Shown here: positions 53,355 through 61,632 of the stretch, one piece after another
Layout of the letters: each line of letters starts with the position of its first letter
How positions within the stretch are numbered: position 1 is the stretch's first letter
Assembly: GCA_040218535.1 (NCBI GenBank)
Contig: JAVJRG010000012.1
Location: 186,001 to 250,000, forward strand
Direction: 5' to 3'
Length of the DNA stretch: 64,000 nt
Source of the DNA: Lacipirellulaceae bacterium
GTDB taxonomy: Bacteria > Planctomycetota > Planctomycetia > Pirellulales > Lacipirellulaceae
Made by a program: the position numbers and the translations under genes
The notes under the pieces: model-generated
What the model was told of the DNA's origin: nothing
The model's input: the letters and a program-made list of their open reading frames with translations, nothing else
Databases searched by the model: none

Positions 53355-54526
53355 TACATGATTCCAGGTTGTTTGACCGAGATGCCTTTAAGGGCCATCT
53401 TGAGTTCTTCAGGGTTGGGGGCGACTTCGAGAGCCACCGTGCGGTCGATCAGCTTGTCATCGACCAGTTGCTTGAGGCTTTGCGTAAAGGTCTGCATGCC
53501 ATCTTCGATGCCGACACTGATCGCACCGCCAAGCTTGGCATCTTGTTCTTCCATGACAAGCTTTCGCACTGTGGGCGTGAAGCGCATGATCTCGACCGTC
53601 GGCACCCGACCGACGCCGGGCTTGATGCTTTTCAGCAACTTCTGAGCGACGATGCCCTTCATGTTCATCGCGATCGCGCTACGCAACGCACCGTGCATGT
53701 CTTGTGGGAAGAGGTCCAAGATACGACCAATCGTCCCTGGGGCACCGCTGGCGTGGATGGTCCCGAACACCAAGTGACCGGTTTCCGCCGCGTGGATGGC
53801 GGTCATAAAAGTTTCTTTGTCACGCATTTCGCCCACGAGCATGATGTCGGGGTCTTCACGCACGGCATGCTTCATGCCGACTTCAAAGTCGATGACGTCG
53901 AGGCCGATTTCGCGCTGGTTGATCAAGCACTTGTCTTCGGTGAAGACAAACTCAATCGGGTCTTCCAGCGTGAGAATATGTTTACGGTAGTTTTGATTGA
54001 TCCAGTTAAGCATCGAACCAATCGTGGTCGTCTTGCCTGAACCGGTCACCCCAGCCAGCAGCACCATGCCCTGGTCGTACTTACAAAGCTCGACCATCGA
54101 AGACGGCAAGTGCAAACCTTCGAAGTCGGGAATCCAACTGTTCACGCGACGAGCAACCAAACCGATGTGGCCTAGCTGTTGTAGCAAGTTCACGCGGAAC
54201 CGCCAATTCGTGCCGTCAACCTCGATCATGTGCGCGAAGTCAGCCCCGCCGTCGTGATCGAAGATCTTGCGGTTGCGCTCGGTCATCATCGGAAAGCAGA
54301 GGCGGACCATTTCCTCGTCGTCCATCGGCCCGCGATTCATCGGGCGTAGCGTGCCGTCGATCCGAACCATCGGCGGATTGCCCACCTTGAGGTGCAAGTC
54401 GCTCGCTTCCAGCTTGACACAAGCGCGGAACAGCTTGTCGATCTCGAGTTCCTTGTGGACCGAGACAAAACTATCGTAGTCCTTCGAGCTAATCGAGCTC
54501 TTCTGTGCGTTGGTTGATGATGACAT
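53354..54526 (-). CDS. pilT: PilT-type twitching/retraction ATPase
   Basis: This protein has 390 residues from the ATG at 54526, chosen because GAGGAG lies 8 nt upstream; a longer frame would add 75 residues overlapping hisF. It has an N-terminal PAS-like part (FRACVKLEASDLHLKVGN, P-P-M-V-R-I-D-G-T-L), Walker A GVTGSGKTTT (159-168), the Asp box LEDPIEF, Walker B DIMLVGEMRDKET and the His box FGTIHASGAPGT. The motor is thus intact, in contrast to the gene after it. Type IV pilus retraction or secretion is the family role; no pilin genes are near. Confidence 0.95.
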   Translation of the reverse strand: MSSSTNAQKSSISSKDYDSFVSVHKELEIDKLFRACVKLEASDLHLKVGNPPMVRIDGTLRPMNRGPMDDEEMVRLCFPMMTERNRKIFDHDGGADFAHMIEVDGTNWRFRVNLLQQLGHIGLVARRVNSWIPDFEGLHLPSSMVELCKYDQGMVLLAGVTGSGKTTTIGSMLNWINQNYRKHILTLEDPIEFVFTEDKCLINQREIGLDVIDFEVGMKHAVREDPDIMLVGEMRDKETFMTAIHAAETGHLVFGTIHASGAPGTIGRILDLFPQDMHGALRSAIAMNMKGIVAQKLLKSIKPGVGRVPTVEIMRFTPTVRKLVMEEQDAKLGGAISVGIEDGMQTFTQSLKQLVDDKLIDRTVALEVAPNPEELKMALKGISVKQPGIM

Positions 54527-54533
54527 GGTTGTG

Positions 54534-54538
54534 CTCCT
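54534..54538 (-). promoter_or_regulatory. Shine-Dalgarno site of pilT
   Basis: AGGAG on the minus strand, 7 nt before the ATG at 54526. It supports this start over one inside hisF. Confidence 0.65.
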
Positions 54539-54545
54539 CGTACGA

Positions 54546-55337
54546 CTAAGCAACAAGTTGCGCTGGTGGCAAGCGAACTGGGACACCCGCCTCGGCCATG
54601 ATCTGCTTGGTTTCTTGAATCGTAAACTCACCGAAGTGAAAAATACTGGCAGCCAGTGCCGCGTCCGCTTTGCCGATCGTGACCGCGTCGGCCAAATGCT
54701 TCGGGTGCCCTGCCCCACCGCTGGCGACGACGGGGATCGAGACGGACTCACTCACTGCAGCGGTCATTTCTAAGTCGTAGCCATCCTTGGTACCATCGGC
54801 GTCCATACAAGTGAGGACAATCTCTCCGGCCCCGAGCGACTCAACTTTCTTCGCCCACTCCAAAGCATCTAATCCTGTGGGGACGCGACCGCCGTTGATG
54901 AACACCTCGAACCGCTGGTTACCTTGTTCGTCGGTAACGCGCTTCGGGTCGATATTCACTACCGTGGCACAACCGCCAAAAGCACGGCTGATTTCGGTGA
55001 TCAGTTCTGGGGTTCTTACCGCGGCGGAGTTGATGCTCACTTTTTCAGCCCCGGCCTGGATAAGCTGACGGGCGTCCTCCAGCGTGCGGATGCCCCCGCC
55101 CACCGTAAACGGCATGAAGATCTGCTCCGCCACACGCCGGACCATTTCCCGCATGATGTCGCGGCCCTCGTGGCTAGCGCAGATGTCCAGAAAAACGAGC
55201 TCATCGGCTCCGTCACGCTCGTACCGTGCTGCTACCTCAACCGGATCGCCCGCGTCGCGGAGATTCACAAAATTGGTTCCCTTGACCACCCGCCCACGAT
55301 CGACGTCCAAGCAAGGGATGACACGTTTAGCGAGCAT
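54546..55337 (-). CDS. hisF: Imidazole glycerol phosphate synthase subunit HisF
   Basis: Cyclase subunit of histidine and purine-intermediate synthesis. The 263-residue protein (ATG 55337) has the barrel start [20 protein letters not shown] with the catalytic Asp, [20 protein letters not shown], the second Asp in [17 protein letters not shown], and the C-terminal phosphate strand [15 protein letters not shown]. HisH and other his genes are not adjacent. It lies 19 bases before pilT, so it is probably transcribed with it, an unusual pairing. Confidence 0.97.
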   Translation of the reverse strand: MLAKRVIPCLDVDRGRVVKGTNFVNLRDAGDPVEVAARYERDGADELVFLDICASHEGRDIMREMVRRVAEQIFMPFTVGGGIRTLEDARQLIQAGAEKVSINSAAVRTPELITEISRAFGGCATVVNIDPKRVTDEQGNQRFEVFINGGRVPTGLDALEWAKKVESLGAGEIVLTCMDADGTKDGYDLEMTAAVSESVSIPVVASGGAGHPKHLADAVTIGKADAALAASIFHFGEFTIQETKQIMAEAGVPVRLPPAQLVA

Positions 55338-55568
55338 GGTCGAGAGGCGAGAGGTTAGGGGCACGAGCCGTCAGGCGTCAGCCATCGGGTAATTCGATCG
55401 TCAGGCCAATAATCGCCCGAAGTTCCGTAATCCTCTTAGCTTAAGTAGCCTACCGGGGTGGGTCAACTAGATGGGCGGTCGTCGGGGTTGTAATGAATAG
55501 ACGGGAAGCAATTTCCGAGAGATCAAACGGTGCCATTCATCTAAGCAGAAATCCCTCGGGCACTTTCT

Positions 55569-56552
55569 CTAGCCGAACTCCCGCAACATCGCCTGGGCTC
55601 GTTTCGTATCATCCACCACGGCCAGCATGATCGACTCAAGCGGTCGTGGCTCCAGTCGAGCGAGGTTCATGAGCGTTGTTGGAAGGTCTTGCTGATCGGG
55701 CATCGCAGCAAGAAAACGACGCCACATTTCCGACCCTGCTTGCAGCATCCAGGTCTCATATTCCAACTGATCAGCTTCCTCGGTTACCTTTCGGTACATG
55801 TCGTCATCGAGTTCATTAAGTCCGTGAAGACAAACGAGCTCGGCGATTCCCTTGGTAAGCTCGTGCATGACCAATGGTAACGTCCAAGACTTTGCTACCA
55901 CTTGGAACTGGTCCCTACGGCGGACAACTCCTCCATAGCCGATAGCCGCGGCTCGCGCAGCCTTACCCATAACAGTTCTGGGAGTGTGCAGGTTTCCGAA
56001 GGCGACATCAGTAGTCAGATGAGCCTCCAGTCGGTCCTCGGGTATTCCCCACATTTCGGAGTTGGCGCGTTCACAAAGTCTTGCCAGCTCTGGTTTCAGC
56101 TTCCGCTCCGACCACAGCATCATCAAGAACAACCAAACTTGCTGTGCATAATGTAAGCCAGGAATCGCGATCACCCATTTCTTCCAGCCACGAGCCACAA
56201 GATACCGCTTCGATTCCTTCCACAACAACTTACCGCGTGTCGCGAGAAGGCGATGATGGTAGAAGGGGTGCTTTGGCTTGTGTGTGCGGTTCCAAAACCA
56301 TGTCGGGAGCCCAAAAACTATAGCCGGATCGCCCCAAAAATAGATCAACGCGAAACTCACCGAAAGCGTATCGTATCGCCGAGTGATCCCTCGCTTGAGA
56401 CTCTCAAGTTCACCTTTGACCAAATGATGAGACGTTAGAAACGAATGCATGGCAGCACCTTGAATCAATAGATTCAGGGTCAGCCGCTTATTCGTCTGCT
56501 GTCGCAACTCGTCGTGAGAAAATTCGTTCTCTGCCGGATCTGCGTTAAACAC
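55569..56552 (-). CDS. Conserved-looking protein of unknown function
   Basis: This 327-residue protein starts at GTG 56552, overlapping by 8 bases the stop of a small Pro-rich reading frame. It begins MFNADPAENEFSHDELRQQT, contains membrane-like stretches with many aromatic residues (VSFALIYFWGDPAIVFGLP, ALIPGLHYAQQ-like region, WLFLMMLW), then a soluble region with H-E-L-T-K-G-I-A-E-L-V and W-M-L-Q-A-G-S-E-M-W-R-R. I do not recognise a family. Function unknown. Confidence 0.6.
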   Translation of the reverse strand: MFNADPAENEFSHDELRQQTNKRLTLNLLIQGAAMHSFLTSHHLVKGELESLKRGITRRYDTLSVSFALIYFWGDPAIVFGLPTWFWNRTHKPKHPFYHHRLLATRGKLLWKESKRYLVARGWKKWVIAIPGLHYAQQVWLFLMMLWSERKLKPELARLCERANSEMWGIPEDRLEAHLTTDVAFGNLHTPRTVMGKAARAAAIGYGGVVRRRDQFQVVAKSWTLPLVMHELTKGIAELVCLHGLNELDDDMYRKVTEEADQLEYETWMLQAGSEMWRRFLAAMPDQQDLPTTLMNLARLEPRPLESIMLAVVDDTKRAQAMLREFG

Positions 56553-56721
56553 AATAGCGGGATGATCGAGAAAGAGCCTTGGGTTGGGGCTCGGGTCTGT
56601 GATCTGGCCAATCAGGATTGAAGGGATCGAGGTTTGGGCTGGGCTCTGCCGGACTGTCCGGTAAAGGCGCAGGTTCCGTTTCGGGCACTTTGACAGGAGC
56701 TTCTGGAGGGGCTTCGGGCAT
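56545..56721 (-). CDS. Possible small Pro/Glu-rich protein
   Basis: This is a 58-residue frame, MPEAPPEAPVKVPETEPAPL followed by more Pro-rich sequence and a Trp/Asp-Pro stretch. Composition is strongly biased and the stop overlaps the GTG of the following gene by 8 bases, as in coupled genes. There is no Shine-Dalgarno site. It could be real or chance; low confidence. The remaining 56722-56831 shows nothing else. Confidence 0.3.
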   Translation of the reverse strand: MPEAPPEAPVKVPETEPAPLPDSPAEPSPNLDPFNPDWPDHRPEPQPKALSRSSRYCV

Positions 56722-56831
56722 GGAAAGATTCTTGAAAAAGCGTAAGCCGCAGGGCAAGTTCAACCTGCCCCAATCTGGTAAACTACCGCACAATGGCATC
56801 GATACCGTATGCAGAATTGTAAAAGTGAAAC

Positions 56832-57314
56832 TTGAGCGAGTCCAATCAGTTGTCCAAATCCGCAGTGAGTAATCGCATAATTGGCTGGCGCGAGTGGATT
56901 GCGCTTCCTGAACTGGGCATCGCTCAGATCAAGCCCAAGATCGACACGGGGGCACGCTCCTCCTCGCTTCACGCACGACATATCGAGATCTTCGAGCGGG
57001 ACGGCAGCCAATGGGTTCGCTTTGAAGTCCAACCGGTACAGCGGAAGAAAGAGCCCAAGCTGATTTGCGAGTCGCCGGTGCTCGAACGTCGCGAAGTGAA
57101 AAGCTCCAGCGGCCACGTCACTCGCCGCGTCGTGATTCGCACTCTCGTTGAACTTGCCGGACAGAAATGGCCGATTGATCTAACCTTGGCCTCCCGCGAC
57201 CAGATGGGGTTTCGTATGCTGTTGGGACGCGAGGCGGTGCGTGGGCGGTTTTTGGTAGACCCTGCAAAGTCGTACCTGCTGGGCCCTAAGCCAAGGAAAA
57301 GCAAAGGCAAATGA
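56832..57314 (+). CDS. Retropepsin-like aspartic protease (ATP-dependent zinc protease family, RimB-type)
   Basis: This 160-residue protein (TTG 56832; GTG at 56865 is an alternative start) has the single-domain retropepsin active site [13 protein letters not shown] (D-T-G-A) in the first third, then [20 protein letters not shown] and [17 protein letters not shown]. Proteins of this family (COG4067 type) are coded next to RimK-like ATP-grasp ligases, where they may remove the added glutamates. Here rimK follows within 70 bases and an AstE-like gene after that, supporting this role. Confidence 0.9.
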   Translation: MSESNQLSKSAVSNRIIGWREWIALPELGIAQIKPKIDTGARSSSLHARHIEIFERDGSQWVRFEVQPVQRKKEPKLICESPVLERREVKSSSGHVTRRVVIRTLVELAGQKWPIDLTLASRDQMGFRMLLGREAVRGRFLVDPAKSYLLGPKPRKSKGK

Positions 57315-57322
57315 CCGCGTCA

Positions 57323-57345
57323 GGGTGGCTGGGGACGAGCCACCC
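57323..57345. repeat. Short hairpin GGGTGGCT/AGCCACCC before rimK
   Basis: 8-bp stem with loop GGGGACG; the sequence GTGGCTGGGGACGAGCC is shared with the large hairpin at 16816-16889. It is followed by AAAGTTTTTCC. It may attenuate or process the rimB-type/rimK transcript. Confidence 0.6.
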
Positions 57346-57368
57346 GACAGAAAGTTTTTCCATCTCTC

Positions 57369-57373
57369 AAGGA
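57369..57373 (+). promoter_or_regulatory. Shine-Dalgarno site of rimK
   Basis: AAGGA, 8 nt before the TTG at 57382, setting that TTG as the start. Confidence 0.55.
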
Positions 57374-57381
57374 TTCCAATT

Positions 57382-58284
57382 TTGAAAATCGCCATCCTCT
57401 CACGTAACTCGAAACTTTACTCGACGGACCGGCTCAAGCAGGCGGCGATTGATCGGGGGCATGAGGTTTCGATCGTTGACTATCTACGCTGCTACATGGA
57501 CATCACTTCGCACCGCCCGCAGGTGATCTATCAGGGCAAGCCACTACGCGTCGATGCGGTGATCCCTCGAATTGGAGCGACGCATACGTTCTATGGCACG
57601 GCCGTGGTTCGACAGTTCGAGATGAAGGGCGTGTTCGTCGCCAACGAGTCGCAAGCGATTAGTCGGTCGCGCGACAAGCTCCGCAGCTTGCAACTGTTGG
57701 CCCGCGATGGAATCGGGCTGCCGGTCACCGGATTTGCTCATTCCACGAAAGATATCGACGGGCTGATCAACTTGGCGGGCGGCTCGCCTTTGGTAATTAA
57801 GCTCATCGAAGGCACACAGGGAGTCGGCGTGATTCTCGCGGAGACTAAAAAAGCCGCCCAAGCAGTCATTGAGGCCTTTCGTGGGCTCGACGCGAACATC
57901 CTCGTCCAAGAGTTCATCAAGGAAGCTGGCGGTGCTGACCTGCGCTGCTTTGTCGTTGGTGGTCGAGTGATCGCTGCCATGAAACGCCAGGGGCCGGAAG
58001 GGGAATTCCGTAGCAACCTCCATCGCGGCGGCAGTGCGGAGAAGATCAAGCTCACGCCCGAGGAACGCAGCACGGCAGTTCGCTCCGCGAAAACGATGGG
58101 GCTCAACATTGCCGGTGTCGATATCCTGCGATCCAATCACGGTGCCGTCGTCATGGAAGTAAACTCTTCACCGGGTCTCGAAGGCATCGAAGAAGCAACC
58201 AAAGTAGACGTCGCCGGGAAAATCATCGAGTTCATCGAAAAGAACGCGAAGCCCGGAAAGCAACGCGACAAAGGCAAAGGATGA
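57382..58284 (+). CDS. rimK: RimK-type ATP-grasp ligase (alpha-L-glutamate ligase family)
   Basis: This 300-residue protein from the TTG at 57382 begins in the RimK pattern ([20 protein letters not shown]). AAGGA lies 8 nt before the TTG. ATP-grasp elements follow: [80 protein letters not shown], and the metal/ATP end [16 protein letters not shown]. RimK adds glutamate to the C-terminus of ribosomal protein S6; other acceptors are possible. Its neighbours are a retropepsin-like protease and an AstE-like deacylase. Confidence 0.92.
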   Translation: MKIAILSRNSKLYSTDRLKQAAIDRGHEVSIVDYLRCYMDITSHRPQVIYQGKPLRVDAVIPRIGATHTFYGTAVVRQFEMKGVFVANESQAISRSRDKLRSLQLLARDGIGLPVTGFAHSTKDIDGLINLAGGSPLVIKLIEGTQGVGVILAETKKAAQAVIEAFRGLDANILVQEFIKEAGGADLRCFVVGGRVIAAMKRQGPEGEFRSNLHRGGSAEKIKLTPEERSTAVRSAKTMGLNIAGVDILRSNHGAVVMEVNSSPGLEGIEEATKVDVAGKIIEFIEKNAKPGKQRDKGKG

Positions 58285-58290
58285 TCACCT

Positions 58291-59307
58291 GTGGCTAAGC
58301 CACGAGCGGCAATCAGTGATCCTCTCGAAATCTCCGGCGCCATCGTGCCGCCCGGCGAGCGCGAACGCTTTGAAATCCCCGTAGCCCGCTTACCGACGGG
58401 TACTTCGTTATCATTACCTGTGGTAGCAGTGAATGGTCGCTACCCGGGGCCTACCGTCTGGCTCAGTGCTGCGGTCCACGGCGACGAAGTGAACGGCGTT
58501 GAAATTATCGGACAGGTTCTCGATCGGCTAAAACCAAAGTCGATGCGCGGCGCGGTGATCGCCACGCCGATCGTGAACGTCTTCGGCTTCAACGCCCAGT
58601 CGCGTTACCTGCCCGACCGTCGCGACTTGAATCGCTCCTTCCCAGGCAGCGCAAAGGGCTCGCTCGCCGGGCGATTGGCTCATCTCTTCATGCAGGAGGT
58701 CGTGCTGCGGTGCAATTATGGGATCGACCTTCATACCGGCTCAAACCATCGCACAAACCTGCCCCAAATCCGCGGCAACTTGGCTGACCCCGTTACCCGA
58801 CAACTGGCCGAAGCATTCGCCGCGCCGGTGATCATGCAATCAGGAGCGATCGACGGCTCCCTCCGACGCGCCGCCACCTCTGCTGGGATTCCGACCCTCG
58901 TTTACGAAGCGGGCGAGCCTCTGCGGTTCGACGAGTCCGCCATTCAACTCGGCGCCAACGGCATCCTCCGTGTGATGGCGGCCCTCGGGATGCGTCGCAC
59001 GAGTCCCCGCAAGAAGAAGGCGCACTCGGCAGTCGTCGAATCCACCAAATGGGTTCGTGCCAAGGCAAGCGGTATCCTGCGGCTGACAACCAAGCTCGGC
59101 TCACAAGTTGAAGCCAAGCAACCGCTGGGGGTCGTGGCTGATGTGTTCGGTGACGACGCGAAGGAAATCATCTCTCCAGTGGCGGGCCTCGTCATCGGTC
59201 ACACGAACAACCCGCTGGTCCAACAAGGCGAAGCGGTGGTGCATATCGCGGAGATGATGAGTGATGATCACGCGGATGAAGTGGCGGCGCTGTTGGCGGA
59301 GGAGTGA
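58291..59307 (+). CDS. Succinylglutamate desuccinylase/aspartoacylase-family protein
   Basis: This 338-residue protein starts at GTG 58291, 6 bases after rimK. Zinc ligands of this M14-like family are seen in AAVHGDEVNGVEIIG (H-x2-E) and GIDLHTGSNHR (third His). N-V-F-G-F-N-A-Q-S-R-Y-L-P-D-R-R-D-L-N-R and a C-terminal barrel-like part (AKASGILRLTTKLGSQVEAK) complete the family layout. In the RimK cluster it could hydrolyse an N-acyl or gamma-linked glutamate derivative; inference. Its start codon lies in GTGGCTAAGCCACGAGC, a sequence recurring at the end of the histidine kinase gene at 5643. Confidence 0.9.
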   Translation: MAKPRAAISDPLEISGAIVPPGERERFEIPVARLPTGTSLSLPVVAVNGRYPGPTVWLSAAVHGDEVNGVEIIGQVLDRLKPKSMRGAVIATPIVNVFGFNAQSRYLPDRRDLNRSFPGSAKGSLAGRLAHLFMQEVVLRCNYGIDLHTGSNHRTNLPQIRGNLADPVTRQLAEAFAAPVIMQSGAIDGSLRRAATSAGIPTLVYEAGEPLRFDESAIQLGANGILRVMAALGMRRTSPRKKKAHSAVVESTKWVRAKASGILRLTTKLGSQVEAKQPLGVVADVFGDDAKEIISPVAGLVIGHTNNPLVQQGEAVVHIAEMMSDDHADEVAALLAEE

Positions 59308-59315
59308 AGCACTCG

Positions 59316-60155
59316 CTAACGCCGGCTCAGCGCCACCAGCGTCAGATCATCTGGCTTGCTCGGCAACCCCTCGGGTTCGTCGTGCATGCGGCTCCAGGCG
59401 GTTCCAGCGAGTCGCGCGGCCACGTCCAACGCCGGGCCGCAGCGGGTGTGGTTGATCACTTCCTCGAGTAGCAGATTATCCCACAGGCCATCGCTCGCTA
59501 GGACCAGCATGTCGCGCTGGGCGAGCTTGACCGTGGGGCCAACTTCAACGTGCATCTCTTCGACGCCGATCAGATTGGAAACGAGATGGCGGTCCTCGTG
59601 CACCATCGCTTCTTGCTCATTGATGATCCCTGATTCTAACGCGTAGCCGACCGGAGAATGCGCTTTAGTCAGTAGCTTCAACTTGCCGCGCCCGCCGACG
59701 AGAATCGCTTGCGAGTCGCCCACGTGAAAGGTTCGCACGGCATTGTCCTCGATCAAAGCGGCGACAAGCGTTGTTGCCGATCCGGTCCCTAATGCGAGCA
59801 CTTCTTGGTTGGCCGACTCGATACCGTCCATGATGGCGGCACGCAGAGATCGTTCGGGCGGGTTAGACGAAACACTGTTCAAGATTGACTCGACGGCTAG
59901 CCGTGCCGCCAGTTCGCCGCTTGCCAAGCCACCGCAGCCGTCGGCTACGATTAGCAGGAGGTTGCCTTCTGACAGCGTGACGACTGCTGCTGCGTCTTCG
60001 TTGGTGGTCTCTTTATCAGGACTGCGTGAAGAAAGTACGGCGACAGACATTTCGCCGAACTGAAGCAGCGAAGGCTCCGTATCGTTGCTTTCCAACCACT
60101 TCCTTGGCGTAATCGCGGCGATTTCACTTTTCGTGGTCATGGTTGGCTTCGTCAT
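59316..60155 (-). CDS. PP2C-family Ser/Thr protein phosphatase
   Basis: This 279-residue protein begins at the ATG at 60155 that overlaps the stop of the kinase gene (ATGA). Metal-binding Asp motifs are present in order: NEDAAAVV, VADGCGGLASGE, FHVGDSQAILVGG, LASDGLWDNLL and KPDDLTLVAL. It should reverse phosphorylation by the coupled kinase. A leader with repeated M-T-K/M-T-T lies before the domain. Confidence 0.93.
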   Translation of the reverse strand: MTKPTMTTKSEIAAITPRKWLESNDTEPSLLQFGEMSVAVLSSRSPDKETTNEDAAAVVTLSEGNLLLIVADGCGGLASGELAARLAVESILNSVSSNPPERSLRAAIMDGIESANQEVLALGTGSATTLVAALIEDNAVRTFHVGDSQAILVGGRGKLKLLTKAHSPVGYALESGIINEQEAMVHEDRHLVSNLIGVEEMHVEVGPTVKLAQRDMLVLASDGLWDNLLLEEVINHTRCGPALDVAARLAGTAWSRMHDEPEGLPSKPDDLTLVALSRR

Positions 60156-61504
60156 GGTTGGCTTCCGGGCAACCGATGCGAACACCACGGACAGTGGCTC
60201 CAATAGTCACCCGCGACGCCCCAGCCGCATTTTCCGCAACGCTGCTTCGCTGACTTGGTCCCCGCATTCAGGGACGACTCTAACGGCCATTTTTTCCGAA
60301 CCTTCACCCGGCACCAAGGGCAATATCGCATGAAGGGCATCAAGAGCTTTCGCTCGCAACTCTTGTTATGGCAACGACCAGTGTACCGTTTGTCGGAGTA
60401 TTCCCGATTGGTCTCGACCTCAAACCCTGGCCCGTAGCACCAGGGGCAATACTGCCAGTCGAGTTTCATCCCTCGATTACAACGCGGACAACACTGCGGA
60501 AAGTCGGTCTCGCCCTCGTGCTGCCAACGAGGTTTGCCACACCAAGGGCAGCCGGTCATGCATTCGGAGACTGGTCCCTTGCAGGCCGTGCACTCGTGGG
60601 TGGGTTTCAGCGAGTTGAACTCGCTGATGAATTGCTTGTGTCGCAGTTCACGCCAATCAGCCGTGTTGAGCTTCCGTCCGCTACGGCTCCCCGACTTGCC
60701 CTGGCGAGTGCTCCTCTTGGCGCGTCTGACGCGTTTCTTGATACGCTCGAAAGCGGAGAGCATTGCCCCGGCATGGGCATATCGTTTTGTGGGTGACAGT
60801 TCCAGCGCGCGTTGGATGAACGCCACCATCTGGGGCGAGAGCTTTTCTTTGAGTACCTCGATCCCCTCGGGCGGCCAGTCGAAGGGCCAGTCGGGAAGGT
60901 ATCCGGTGAACATGCGGTACAGCACTAAGCCTAACGCGAACACGTCCGACTGAAATGAGGGACGCCCCATCGCTTGTTCAGGTGCCATGTAACCAAGCGT
61001 CCCCGCGCCGGAGGCGTGAATCGTTCGATTCTTCGCGATGCGAGCGACGCCAAAATCGGCGAGCCGCAAACGGTTGCCTTCAAAAATGAGAAAGTTATCT
61101 GGCTTGATATCGCAGTGGATGATCTGATTCTCGTGCGCGTAGGCCACACCCGCGAGCATCTGCTTGGTGAAGTCGATCGCTAAGTCCAACGACATCCGCT
61201 TCGTCAAACGGTCATCGAGCGTCGACTTACCCAGCAGGCTGACGACCACCAATTGATCGTCAATGATCTCGGCAGTCTTCAACGGAAGAATATTCGGATG
61301 ATCGAGCTTGGCAATGAGACGCACTTCACGGCGGAAGGCTTCCAACGTTTCTGTATCGACGAGATGGGCGTGAGGGATCTTGAGCGCAACTTGAACGCCT
61401 TCGATCGTATCGCGGGCTTGATAAACAACCGCGAACCCGCCCTCGCCGAGCTTACGCTCGATCTGGTACTTGCCAAAGCGTTGACGGGCACGGAGTTTTT
61501 TCAT
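60152..61504 (-). CDS. Hanks-type Ser/Thr kinase with four C-terminal zinc ribbons
   Basis: This 450-residue protein starts at the ATG at 61504 (upstream in-frame starts are encoded by a TGTCATTCCGAC repeat). The kinase domain has LGEGGFAVVY, Lys42, H130-C-D132 in place of HRD (catalytic Asp kept), D150-F-G, and APE as MAPEQ. A Lys/Arg-rich linker of about 40 residues follows. From about residue 326 there are eight metal knuckles: CTAC, CPWC, CPRC, CPWC, C-H-N-K-S-C, CPWC, CGKC and CPWC, that is four zinc ribbons. No membrane helix is seen. The phosphatase gene follows with a 4-base overlap. Confidence 0.94.
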   Translation of the reverse strand: MKKLRARQRFGKYQIERKLGEGGFAVVYQARDTIEGVQVALKIPHAHLVDTETLEAFRREVRLIAKLDHPNILPLKTAEIIDDQLVVVSLLGKSTLDDRLTKRMSLDLAIDFTKQMLAGVAYAHENQIIHCDIKPDNFLIFEGNRLRLADFGVARIAKNRTIHASGAGTLGYMAPEQAMGRPSFQSDVFALGLVLYRMFTGYLPDWPFDWPPEGIEVLKEKLSPQMVAFIQRALELSPTKRYAHAGAMLSAFERIKKRVRRAKRSTRQGKSGSRSGRKLNTADWRELRHKQFISEFNSLKPTHECTACKGPVSECMTGCPWCGKPRWQHEGETDFPQCCPRCNRGMKLDWQYCPWCYGPGFEVETNREYSDKRYTGRCHNKSCERKLLMPFMRYCPWCRVKVRKKWPLESSLNAGTKSAKQRCGKCGWGVAGDYWSHCPWCSHRLPGSQP

Positions 61505-61513
61505 TACGGTTCT

Positions 61514-61624
61514 TGTCATTCCGACGGGAGGCTCGCCGACCGAGGAATCGAGTTCACACTTGAGTTGAGTCAACGAGAGTCCAAGCCAGATTCCTCGGTC
61601 GCTGGAAGCTCGGTCGGAATGACA
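61514..61624. repeat. TGTCATTCCGAC-type palindrome, copy 3
   Basis: Ends TGTCATTCCGAC and GTCGGAATGACA, with CGACCGAGGAATC and GATTCCTCGGTCGC inside. It lies between the kinase and the PhoD-like gene; reading through it creates the false N-terminal extension of the kinase. Confidence 0.9.
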
Positions 61625-61632
61625 CGAACCCG

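Noticed and set aside
54527-54751. N-terminal 75-residue extension of PilT
   Set aside because: Arg/Ser-rich, lies antisense-frame inside hisF, and the SD at 54534-54538 places the start at 54526.
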